From Undaria pinnatifida (Eukaryota > Sar > Phaeophyceae > Laminariales > Alariaceae), in NCBI GenBank assembly GCA_012845835.1, contig JABAKD010000002.1, positions 22,565,699 to 22,629,698 of the forward strand: a DNA stretch of 64,000 bases, in the 5' to 3' direction. The notes below the pieces were generated by a model, which had not been told where the DNA came from, searched no databases, and was given only the letters and a program-made list of their open reading frames with translations. This document shows positions 1 through 11,200 of the stretch, one piece after another. Position 1 is the stretch's first letter, and each line of letters begins with the position of its first letter. Both the position numbers and the translations under genes were made by a program.

Positions 1-105
1 AGACCGTAGGAACGCCGCAGGAACACCATAGGAATGCCGTAGGCAGGCCGTGGGAATACCGTGGGAAGGCTGTAGGCAGGCCGTGGGATGGCCGTAGGCA
101 AGTCC
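1..105. repeat. 11-bp minisatellite in USP intron
   Basis: About nine imperfect 11-bp units of the form gccgtaggcag, running from the left edge to about 105. It lies in the intron upstream of the first visible USP exon. Confidence 0.8.
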
Positions 106-199
106 CCACCTATCCACCCACTCACCCACCGCCCACCCGTAAAACAGTTGACGTTGTTCCCGTCGTTTTGCGCTTCTACTAAACAAAAAAAAACAACAG

Positions 200-2221
200 A
201 CGAAGCGCAAGGGTAACACTGTCGCAGAAAAGCTGGAGCAGGATGGAGCCTCCTTGGAATCCCTCGGCCTCGTGGTACCCGGCGCTTCTAATCCGGCTCC
301 TTCCTCGACAGCGACGGCATCCACGTCGGCGTCCGACAACGTGTCCTCCTCCTCCGCCTCCTCCTCAAATCCTAACGTTTCTACAAGCGGCGCCGGCGGG
401 GCCGGCACCGCGGCTGCTGGCGCCGGAGCTGGCGCGGCTGGCACCGCGGCTTCCACCGCGCCTCCCCACATTGAGCTCTTGGCTAGGGTCGTCGGCGAGA
501 CCCCCGGCGGTCGCACGGAAGGGGCCACCAAGGGGCAGAAAAAGGAAGACCGTGGTTCTGCCAGTAGCGTGGGCGCGGGCGGGGGTGGCGGTGGGGGCGG
601 CGGAATGAGCAGCCTGGCGGCCACAGTAGCGGGGAAGGTGGAGGCTGGAAGGGCTGCTGCCGCTGGGGTGGCCGGGGTTGCGGTTCGGAAAGGGGGCGAG
701 ACCGCGGCCGCAGCCGCGGCTGCGGCGGCTCCGCCGACGCCGACGCCGCCCGCCACCCCTGCCCCCGCTGACTTGATCGGCATGGAGGATCTCCTCGATG
801 GTTGGACCGAAGACGAAAACCCTTCCCGATGGCAGAGCCTGGCAGTGCCCTCGGAGCACCCGGGGACCGTAACCGTGCTGCGCAGCAAAGGTCGAAGCGA
901 TTGGAGGCAACAGCAGGAACAGCATCGAGAGCGGGAGCCGATACCGCCGTCGCCCCCGCACGGCGTGAGAGACGCGACTGAAGCAGCGGCGGTGACGGCG
1001 GCGATAAGCGTATCAGCGGCCGGCTCAGCGATGTCGCAGGTCACCGATGCGATTCGACCACCAGGAGGTAGTGCGGGTGCTATCGGCGGCGACAGTGGCG
1101 GTGGCGGCGGCGGTGGAGGGCAGGGCGATGTCCAGGAAGCCGTCGACGCGGGAACGGGGCCGAAGAGGCTCTCCTTCCGTCGGCCCAGCACCTCGAGCTT
1201 GGGGGTGTCGAAGACCATTGGGCGCTCGCAGTCGTCTTCGTCCTTTACGCTTCCGACGCGAATGGGTCGGCGATCGTCGCGAGTACCGCCAGCGGAGGAG
1301 CAGGGCGGGGGCGGGACCGCAAGCGGTGGGTCCCCTGCTGCTTCGGCGGTGGCAGCGGGGGGGACGGCGGGGGGGGACCCGACGACTGGGGATGATACCG
1401 ACCGTCGATCGCAGTCGCCGTCGCCCTCGATGAGGGCCACGCTTGACGCGCTGCTGCCGAGCGGGCGCGAGCTGCGAGTGCCGCCGCCGCCGCCACTAGA
1501 ACCGCCGCTCCCGCACAAGGCGGATATGACGCTGGCCGGCGACCCCGCGTCTTCCTCCTCTTCGTACCAGCTGCACGCAGACGGAGCTGGGGGAAGCGGT
1601 GCAGGCGGTGGTGGCGCTAGCGGCGGCGGTAGCGGTAGCGGTAGTGGCGGCGGTGGTGGGAGCGGAGGCGGGAGTACCGTCTCCTCGCTGACTTCCTTAC
1701 CCTCCCTCAGCAGCCTCCTGGCATCCGCGGCGCAGAGCGGGAGGGGGGCCGCTGCCGCCGCCGCGGCCGCATCCTCCTCGGGCGTGGGGCACGTCGAGTC
1801 CGGTAACGGGGCGTCCCCAGGGGCAACCGCCGCCGCCACTGCTGCCGACGCCCCCACGCCCGCGGCGGAGACGGTGGGCGAGCCGCAACACATGGACCAG
1901 CTTTTCGACATGCTCGAGATCGACCTGGGTGTAGGCCGGGGCGAGCTGAGGTCAGGTCGGGAAAGGGGCGGTGGCGGCGATGTGCGCCACAATATATCCC
2001 TGCCTGCGCCCCTGCTTGGGGAAGCGGGGGTGGGTTCTGAGGCACCGGGAGATGACCTCGGCGGGAGACTCGATCCAGAGAACAGAGGCGTTGGTGGGGG
2101 GAGGGGGCGGCAGGGCTGGGGCGGCGCGGCGGAAGGCTGTGCGGGAGCTGTACGGGGCGTGTTCGGGGGAGGTGCCGAGGCAGCCGTCAACCATAATGCC
2201 TCGCTGTGGCGCATTCTTCAG
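200..2221 (+). other. USP exon: 674-codon low-complexity N-terminal region
   Basis: First visible exon of the USP gene, open for 2 kb and ending CAG|GTAGGG. It is dominated by Ala, Gly, Ser and Pro runs with a few ordered islands, such as DLIGMEDLLDGWTEDENPSRW and MDQLFDMLEIDLGVGRG. The last residues (NHNASLWRILQ) splice in phase 0 to ALPVDPTVVRNL and give the LWRIL...P.DP.V pattern expected of this USP class, which fixes the frame. The exon may hide a small unrecognised intron, because low-complexity DNA gives no stop codons. The acceptor at 199 has an A-rich tract, so that boundary is the weakest. Confidence 0.65.
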
Positions 2222-5200
2222 GTAGGGCTGGCGCGGCGCGGTGCTGCGTTGGTTTTGTTCCGTGTCGCCTTAGTGTGGCTTAGCCTAAGCCTAGAGGAAG
2301 TGTATCTAAACCATGTGACAATACGAGTAATTGTTTTCGCTGCTAAGGGCCGTTCGTAACGAACACCAAGAATGCCAGGAATCGTGACGAAAAACACGTG
2401 ACGTTTTTGCCAATCGTGCTACCTTTTCAGGAGTCCGGACTTTGAATCATTTTGACATTTGAATCGTCTCACATCAAAACCGTTGTCAGGATTACTGACG
2501 GAAAAAAAAACAGGATTTTGTTTTTCAAACGTGGCATCTCAGAATTTCAAGATGCCAGGAATGGTTACATCTGTCAGGGTTCGTGATTTTTTGCGATCGT
2601 CAGGAACGAAACTTAGAGGACAAGCTGCTTCAATTTTGAGTCAGATATGTGCGCAATAGTACAACGGGTTTAATAACTAAACTACTTGGAAGTTTTATCG
2701 ATCACTCAATCGGTCGATTTCACAGCTGACATAATAACCCCCTTTGAACCCAACTAATTTTTCGGGGGCTAAACTACTTGGAATTTGTATCGACCACTCA
2801 ATCGGTCGATTTCACAACTGACATACTTGCAATAGTTTTATGATCTCTTTTTCGTTGATACAACTCCTGCACAACCCCGCCGACGTTTTTGGGGGAAAAC
2901 TGCGTGGCATTAATTAGCATCGACCACTCACTCGGTAAGTTTCACAGCTGATATATTGTTTGCAATAGTTTTATAAAACTCGTATTGGTTGGTTTGCCTT
3001 GGTGTGTTTGTTTCGTTCCAGGCTCTCCCGGTAGATCCGACCGTCGTGAGGAACCTGCGAAGCCTGCGCAAGGCGGAGACGAGCTGGAACGCCCTTCTTG
3101 ACCCCAGCCGGTGCTACAGATTTGTCTACGCACTTCAGGTGACCTTCGTCGTTGTTGTTGTCGGTGGTGGTGGTGGTGGTGGTGGGGAGTGGGGATGGTA
3201 TGTGTTAGTGCTGGTGGTGGCGGTGGTGGTGGTATTGGTGGTGGTGGTGGTAGTGGTGTTGTTGTTGTTGGTGGTGGTGTTGGTGATGTTGCCGCTGCCG
3301 CTACCGCTGCTATGGTTGGTGTTCATGTGGCTGGAGTCGTGGGCCTGCAGGCGGGAAGGAGGAGCTGGCGTGGCAAGAGATTGACACGCGACCATCCATG
3401 AAATCACCAACAATCGGCATCAGCAGTAACGAGAGGCTCGCCCGAAAACACCCCCCTCGCTCGCTCCGCCCCTGCTGCCACGAAACGCAGTGAGCCTCTG
3501 ACGGTTTGGTGCGTGTGCTCACGAGTTAGCCCGGCTCGCACTCCTGTCCCCCTGCTGGCCTTTACTTTCTGCCGCAGGTTGTGGATGCTTTCTGTACCTC
3601 GAGGGCCAATTTGTCAGGGCCGAAGGCTGCTGAGGTTGTGCTGGCTTGGACGTTGCGCTTCTGCAATCTCGGTGGTGTGGCTCATCTTGTCTCCTCGCTT
3701 AAGGTGCCCGCCCACCAATTGTTGCTGGTTTGGTGTGGTGTGGTTTGGCTTGTTTGGTATGGCTTATTTTGGTTCGTTTTCGTTTGGTCTGGTGTGGTTT
3801 GGTTTGGTTTGGTTTGGTTTGGAGTGTGTTTGGTTTGCTTTGGAGTGTGTTTGGTTTGGTTTGGTTTGGTTTGGTTTGGTTTGGTTTGGACTGTGCTTGG
3901 TTTGGTTCGGTTTGGTTCGGTTTGGTTTGGTTTGGTTTGGTTTGGTTTGGTTTGGTTTGGTTTGGTTTGGTTTGGTTTGGTTTGGTTTGGTTCGGTTGGT
4001 TGGTTGGTTGGTTGGGTTGGTCTGGTTGGGTTGGTCTGGTTGGGTTGGGTTTGGTTCGGGTGGTTTGGTTTGGTTTGGTTCGGTTTGGTTCGGTTGCAGG
4101 AGTCGTAGTAGTGGTAGTAGTAGCGGTAGAGTTATTAGTAATCATGGTGCTAATAGTATCAAAAGCATGGTCACCTCATGGCCTCTCGCCCGTCGTGTGC
4201 TCATGCCGAGAGACTATCTAACGCGTGTATGGATACCTGTTGCGGCTCGGCGCAGGCTGTTCGAGAAACGATCAGCGCGGCCAGCGCAGCCGGGGGGGCA
4301 TCGACCGACGTGTCGAGGCTGGAGGCGTGGACGCTCAGCGCAGCGCTGCTGTCGAGGGTGCTTCACCGCTTTTTTCAGCTGGACGTGGCCTACTTTGAGG
4401 TGGGAGATTGTTGACCTATCGCGACGGTAAAACACGCCTCTTTTTCTGTCGATGGTAACAGCCAAGTTGTTGTCTTGATCGCCTGTTACCTCGATGGTAC
4501 GTGGGCTTTCCTTCCTTCTACGTTCCTTTGCCTACTTTTTTATGTTTGTGTGTGCTTGTTAATTTTTTATCAGGTCTTCCCGAAACCAACAATTGATACT
4601 TGAAACCACTTTCTCTAGGACCCTTTTATATTTGATAAATTGACCTTTCTCGTAATAGTTTTGTTTTACTTTGGCTTTTTTTTCTTTTTTTTTTTCGGTC
4701 CTGTGCTCCTCCCTTCTTTCCAGACGTGCTCTCCCGCCGAGAGATGGTCTCCCGCGACCCTCTTTCATGCCTCTCCGCCGACATTACTGCCCAAGGAGCC
4801 CGTGGGGCACCAGGAGAAGGAGAAGGCGAGCTTTTCCTTGCCCAAGATCGCTGGCGCTACTAGCAAGGTGCGGCCCGCGACCAGACCAGACCAGGCTAGG
4901 CTGGCGCAGAATGGTTTGTTTTTTGTTTTATGCGAGTTTTGTCGTTTTTTTTCATAATTTCGTTTTTTTTTGGGCTGTAGGTTTGCGTTCCCCCACTGAC
5001 GAAAGTAGTCGTAGTTTGGCGAGCGCTGTCTTCGCACATCATAGCTGACTAGCAAGGCGGACGAGCAGATAAAAAAGTGAGTTACGTTCTCGTGACGAAC
5101 CCCTCCCCCCCCCCCTCCCCCCTCCCCCGAAGGTCCCCGTCACCCCGCCCTCCATGCGGTGCACACGCGTACCGGTCGCCCGACCCTTGCGGGAAGAGAA

Positions 5201-8200
5201 CATTGTACGTCGCGACGTAGCTCCTCCTGTTTTAACCCATGTGCCCCCGCTCGAAAACGGCAGCTCCCCTACAACTCCTAACTGCTGAAAAGCCTAAACC
5301 CCAACAGCACTCGTGCTGATATATACTGACCCCTGTCGGACCTGCACGAACCATTTTTTGGAGAAGAATACTTGAGAATAATTTGGGTTATAATGTTTGC
5401 GGTAATGAAAGGCGATCGCCTCCATGTGTGACGGCACTACTCTGTAGCTGCTAGCCTGACAGCCACGGTTACCGTAGTGTCTTATGCTTGTGCGGCCTGC
5501 TATATCTGCTGCAACGTGCGCTCGCCTTTCTACACGATGATTGCTCGGGAGAAACTCCTGCCGGGGGGGGCTAGACCACGTTAGTGAGGCGTATATGCAT
5601 ATGCCACTCTCTCTACAAACCCACTATTTTGTTGGAAAGTTTTTTGCTCTAGACCTGCACGCGCTTTTTCGCAGACATCTTTCTTGGAAATCGTCAGGGC
5701 TTTTCACGGGTCAGGTCGAGTCAGGGTCAGCCGTTCCGAACCGCAATATGAAAACCTGCTGACCCGACCCGACCCGACCCGACCCGACCCGACCGTCCCG
5801 TCCCGTGAGATTTCAAGCACCTCCTGACCCGACCCCACTCGACCCGCGAGACTCGGGTCACGACCCGTGAATATAGCCCTGGAAGTAGTGTCCAAACATA
5901 TTTTCACCTTAGACCTGCACCCACGTTGGTGCGGATAAATTACTTGGAAACAGTGTGGGATATGGTTTGAAGCACAGTAGTTCAAGACTCTTCGATTTTT
6001 TGCCTCCGTGTGTGACGACTCGACCCCCTTCCCCAGGAGCCCCCAGCTGTCGAGCCAGACGCGGAGCAGCCTCGGCCTCCAGCTGCCGCGATATGGCTGG
6101 AGTCTGTGGGAGGAGAGGTGCTCTCCGACTTGGTGTACCTCCTGCTGTCGCTCCTCCGTCAGGTAAGACACGGCAGATTGGCAGATTGGAGTTTTCTTTT
6201 GGTGATTGGTGACATGGAGGAAACGCTAGGAGCTGAATGGATGAAAACGTTTGGGCGAATGGTTGGTTGGGTGATTGGGTTAATGGTTGAATGATTGATG
6301 ACATGTTTTGGTGATTTGATTTTTTCAGAGATGGGCTAGGGTTTTTGTGTAGGTACCTATTTCATTGGTATTTCCTTTGGGGCAAACGCTGTTTTTTTTT
6401 TCTTCTGGTGCCCCCTCCGTCACTCTCCGCACTCCCCATTACACCAATCACCCCCCCCCCCCTTCCTTCCCCCCTTCAATTTTCCGCGCACGCAGAGCGT
6501 TCCGATCAAGCCGCTAGTGTCAGCCGTCGCGCACGTGCTAACCCTCGTGGCGGCGCTGGCCGGCGGGGTGGCCGGGGGTACACAAATCCTCGAGCGACAC
6601 CCGGCGCTCGGCAGCCTCCTGCGCGCCCTGTTCGTCCGAGTTTCGAACCGATCGGTGCGCCGCGCCGCCTGCGCGGTGCTTTTTCGCGCTTCACACTGGC
6701 AGGCCCTCGGGCGTGACGCAAGCGACACTGCGGCGGGGGGGGACAGGGATGACGGAGCGGCGGCGGCGGCGGCGGTAGCGGCGATAGCGGTGGGGGCGGG
6801 ACCGGCTGCGGCGACGGCGGCTGCGGTGGCAGCGGCATCGACGGCAGCAAGGCGTGCGTCTGCGAGAGCGGTGACAAGGAGCAGCGGGCTGGCACACGTC
6901 CTGCTTGGCTCCCTAAGGACCGACCTGGCGCGGGTGAAGACGACGTCCTCTGCGCGCTGTGGCGGTGGTGGCGGTGGCGGCCGCGGCCGTGGGCTGTGCG
7001 TCGGGGGGGGGGGTGAGCTGTCTCCGATGCACCGGGCAAGGGGAGACGCGACGCCAATGAACGATAAGAATAATGATTGCAGCGGGAACGGGGAAGGGCT
7101 CGTGCCCGTGGTCGTGCCGCGTCTGCATCTGGTGGAGGTGACCGAATTTGTAGCTGGGCTCGTGCACGTCATGTTGGAGAGCGCTCCCACCGCCGCCGCT
7201 GCCGCTAGTACCACTGGTGCCGTTGGTACGGAGCAGCATGTTCCACCAGTAAGCAATGGTGCTCCCTGTGAAAGTACGAATGGCTCCGCTCCTGCGATTC
7301 CGCTGCAACAGCAACAGCTACTTCCCGATATTCGCGTCGGTGGTGCCCGAGCGCCGGCGCTGCCGGCGAAGCCGCCTCAACCGTCGCAACTGTTTCCGGC
7401 CGTACCATCAACGGGTGCTGCCGCCACCGCCGTCTCCACGGGCGATGGGAGGACGGCCGTTGGTAGCATTGAAGGCGTGGAAGGAGGAGGGGGAGGGGGT
7501 GTGGGGGGTGCGGACTTACCTGATCATGGATCATCCGCTGCGGCTGCTGAATGGCTCTTGGAGGAGGCGGCCAGGCGGCTGGCTGGTCACGAATTCACGG
7601 AGACGTTCAAGTGAGAAGGGGCGCGACGGCGGCGGTGGTGGTGACAGTAGTGGTGGCGTGGTTTCGGTTGCGTCGCGCTCGAAAGGGTTTCGCGGCTGGC
7701 CTTTTTAACGCCTTTGCAGCTGGAAACACGTTTTTGGTAAAAAATTACTTGGAATTAGTATAGGGAGGGGTTTGAGGGCTCTAAAGGGGTTAAATCGAAC
7801 GCGTTTGTGTGAGCGGGCTTGCGGGTTTTTGACCACGCAGGCCGCCACCTTCAGGGCGATCCATGGCTCGGCTAGAGCGAGGGCCTTTTATTGGTGCTGT
7901 GCCCGATAGAAACGATCGACGGTTGGGACTCTCGGCCGTTGAAACGCTCACCGCCGCGCCGCTTATTCGCGCGCCCGTTCCTTGTATATGCCCGCCTTGG
8001 TTATGATCGATTACCCCCCTCCCTCCCCCTCTTACTCCCTCACTTCCTCCCAGGTCGGATGCCTCGGACCGCCTCCTGGTGAGCCTCCTGCACGCGCTGA
8101 CGGTCGCGGTGGCGGGGTCCGGTCGCCGAAAACGCCTTGCGGAAACCCTTTTCTCAAGCTTGGCTTCGGCGTCCCCTCCCCCCTCCTCCACACCTGCCTC

Positions 8201-11200
8201 CTCTGCCGCACTACTGCCGCGCTCTGGGCTGATCCGCTTCTTGTACGAGGGGTGTCTGTTTCCGCCCGCCCGCGACCAGGACTCGACCGGAGATCAGGCA
8301 GGCTCAGGCTCTGCTGGCAGCAGCACCATGGCTGTCCCGCCCGGCGCGTCGCCTGCGGCGACGGGGCTGCCTGCGGCAGTGGCGGCAGCGGCGGCGGCTG
8401 TGGCGGAGAGCTCCCTGGGCCCTCGGTGCAAGAAGCGAGAGTCGAGGCGGGCGGCGTTCGCCCTCCTGTCGGCCCTGTGTCGCGGGGAGGAGGCGCACCT
8501 ACGGCGGGCGTTCGTCCTTCTTGGTGGCCGCGACCTCATGACGAAAAGTTTTCTGGATTCTGACGGTGGCGATGACGAGAGTTGGCCAGTCGCAGCAGCA
8601 GGTGGTGGCGGCGGTGGCGATGGGAGATGGGGTAGGGGGGCGGAGACTGTAGCGGTGGCTGCACCGGCGGTGACGCCGACAGGGGCGGCGGTAGCGGAGG
8701 CCGTGGCTTTGGACGACTTGTCCGGCGCGGGGTCGGGCGAGCCGTGGGACTACGACCCCACGAGCGTGCTGAAGGAGTCTGGACAGCACGTCGGTCTGCA
8801 AAACCAGGTTCGCGGTCTCGTTCTCGGTATTCCGACTAGGATCGAACTAAATCACATGCTGGCCTGGCCCTTATATTTTAGCCGCAACCGTGGCCGTAGC
8901 GAAGTCTTGCGGGAATGGCATATGTAGGAATCGTTCGCTCGCTCGCTTGCTGGCTGCTGACTCGCGTGCATTTGCTGGCTCACTTGCATTTTGCTGGCTC
9001 GCTTGCATTTGCTGGCTCGCTTGCGTTTGTTGGCTCGCTTGCATCTGTTGGCTCGCTTGCGTTTGCTGGCTCGCTTGCTTTTGCTGGCTCGCTTGCTTTT
9101 GCTGGCGTGCTGTCGTTTGCTGGCTCGCTTGCTTGTGTGATCGCTTCCCTTCGAAGTCGTGGTTCGATGCTCGGCAGGTGTATAAAGGGGACGCGTGCGT
9201 GGGTCAACCCCCTTCCCTTCCCCTCCCTCACCCCACCCGACCCCACTTCACCTCACCGTCTGGTGTCCACGTTTTTCCAGGGAGCGACTTGCTACATGAA
9301 CTCCTTGCTGCAGCAGCTGTACCACGTGCCGAAGTTCTCTCTACGGCTGCTCGGCCTGGCGCCGGATCGACGAGTGGACGGGGAAGGAAAGAACGGCCCC
9401 CTCCAGGAAGAAGACGAGGTGCTCCTACAACTCCAGGTGCCCCTTTAGGTGTATAATTATGTTATGAATACCTGGTACGAATTATATACTTATGTATATT
9501 GGGTACGTCGCGTTTTTTTGTTTTGGTTTTAGCGCTTCTTCGCGTTTTGTTTTTGGTGTTTTTGCTTCTTGCACAATGCGCTTTCTTTTTTTTTTAAGGC
9601 CGTCTCTTATAACATCGTTTTTGTATTAAAAAACACGTTTTCGAATCGCATTGCCGGTTTGCAAATCTTACAAGACCTGAAACGGGTGATTTTTTAGGCT
9701 TCCATTTTCGGACATATTTTTCTGATCGCCCCCCCCCAAAAAAAAATGGAGGCCCAGTTTCACCCATAATCGTCGCCGAAAGTGGCATCTGGATTTGGTT
9801 TCCATTCGACATGGTAGGCACCAAGCGCGGTGACAAGCCAAAAACAGCCGTAAGCAGTAGTAGTGCAAGACACAAGACTCGCATCAGACATGTCCATCTG
9901 CTCAGCAAGCAACACGTATCATAGGCGTACTCGAGATGCTGCTGCTTTGTCCCGCTACCCACTTGCACACACCTCGGACCTCACCACGAGCCGATAGGAT
10001 GGGATAGTGATGGTAACGACTACGAAAGCCTTGCCAGTCTCTTCGCAGTCGCGATTGCAGCATTCGCCAAACACAAGCACACGCACACACTGCTCGTACC
10101 GAGGACGAAGACAGCCGCCGTCCGCGACATGTCGTTGTTGACGCACGACATGGACGGGAGCGAGGGGGAAGGCAACCCTCCTCGCGTGAAGCGCACACGG
10201 CGTATGTTCCCTTGCCCCACCTACAAAGCTTCGTCTGCGTGTACGCGCTGAGATGCTCTGGTGCGGCGTACTCGTACGAATACACGTAGTCGAGCGATCG
10301 CCGTTATTGAGTGTTTCGCTCGAACTATGTCCAAAAACACCACGGTAAGTTCGGGTTTAATTATAAGGGTTGTCAATTCAATTCTGCCCGTCTGGTTCTG
10401 CGACCCGAAAATCATCTTATGATCGGAACAACGACCCCGCTCTAAGATGGCCTTCTATGCCTTGTTTCATGCGTGTTTTTTTTTCTGCGTTTCATGCATC
10501 CGACGCGCTTCTGTGTGTGTTTTCGTGTTTTGTGTTTTCCTGTGTGTTCTTGTTTGCCTTTTTTTTGTTTTTGTTCTCGTTGTTTTTGTTTTTGTTTTGT
10601 CTATGCGCTTGCTGGAATGGAGATGAAGGCATCGCAGTGGTCGGAGGAGATATGTAGGCGGTATGTTTACAGGTTACGCTATTTTGAGCAATTTCCGATT
10701 TGGCTTGTAACGCTGAACACGACACAGTCCTTGCATCGTACCAAAGGGTGCATGAGGAACGGGCCGCTGCTTCGCCCAACCCCTCGCCCCTGCAATCCCC
10801 CAACCCCCTCCCCTCCCACCCCGACCCGCCTCCGTGCCTCGTGGATGTGTCTTGTGTTAGGTTCTGTTCGCGTCGCTCCGAATCTCCCAGCGCAAGTTCT
10901 ACGATACCAAGCCGTTCTGTGGCGTGTTCATGGTGAGCCCAGCGCGGGGGAGGGGTGGGGTTAGGGGGAGGGGGGGAGGGGTCGGAGGTGGGGTGGACGG
11001 GGGGTTCGAAGAATGTGGAGGAGGGGATTGCGGAGACGGAGAAAGGGTCTCTGTACGCGTGTCCTGCTGACTCCTATACCGTTACGCCCTTTCGTGTACT
11101 TCTTTCTGCTTTATAAGTGGGAATTGTCGACTTTTGTTTTGCGCGTTCGGACACCGCGGATGCATGCACGCGTGCATGCACTCACACGGGCACGCTCTTG

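Larger units (their letters stand above)
3022..7610 (+). other. USP exons 2-7: helical-repeat (ARM-like) region
   Basis: Five short phase-0 exons (39, 42, 48, 48 and 42 codons) and one long exon (6496-7610, ending phase 2 at AA|GTGAGA). They encode helical, leucine-rich sequence such as VVLAWTLRFCNLGGVAHLV, LLSRVLHRFFQLDVAYFE and LSDLVYLLLSLLRQ, typical of the solenoid upstream of the USP domain. Exon 6 is taken from the better acceptor ttccccag at 6036, because only that choice keeps frame with exon 5. Exon 7 carries an Ala/Gly-rich insertion at about 6720-6990. Confidence 0.75.

Noticed and set aside
1971-2225. Alternative frame at the end of the first USP exon (KAVRELYGACSG...)
   Set aside because: Looks protein-like, but only the long frame ending LWRILQ joins in phase to ALPVDPTVV and the rest of the family pattern.
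3513-4430. 305-, 175- and 163-codon + ORFs of Trp/Phe/Gly/Leu repeats
   Set aside because: Artefact of the TTTGG satellite; the real exons (3578-3703 and 4256-4399) flank it in defined frames.
4724-4867. Alternative frame of USP exon 5 (VLSRREMVSRDPLS...)
   Set aside because: Runs into TAG before the donor and mismatches the phase of both neighbours.
8890-9456. ORF with repeated FAGSLA/CWLA units resembling a repeat protein
   Set aside because: Created by the 18-19 bp minisatellite in the intron; the real exon 9281-9436 is in frame with GATCYMNS.
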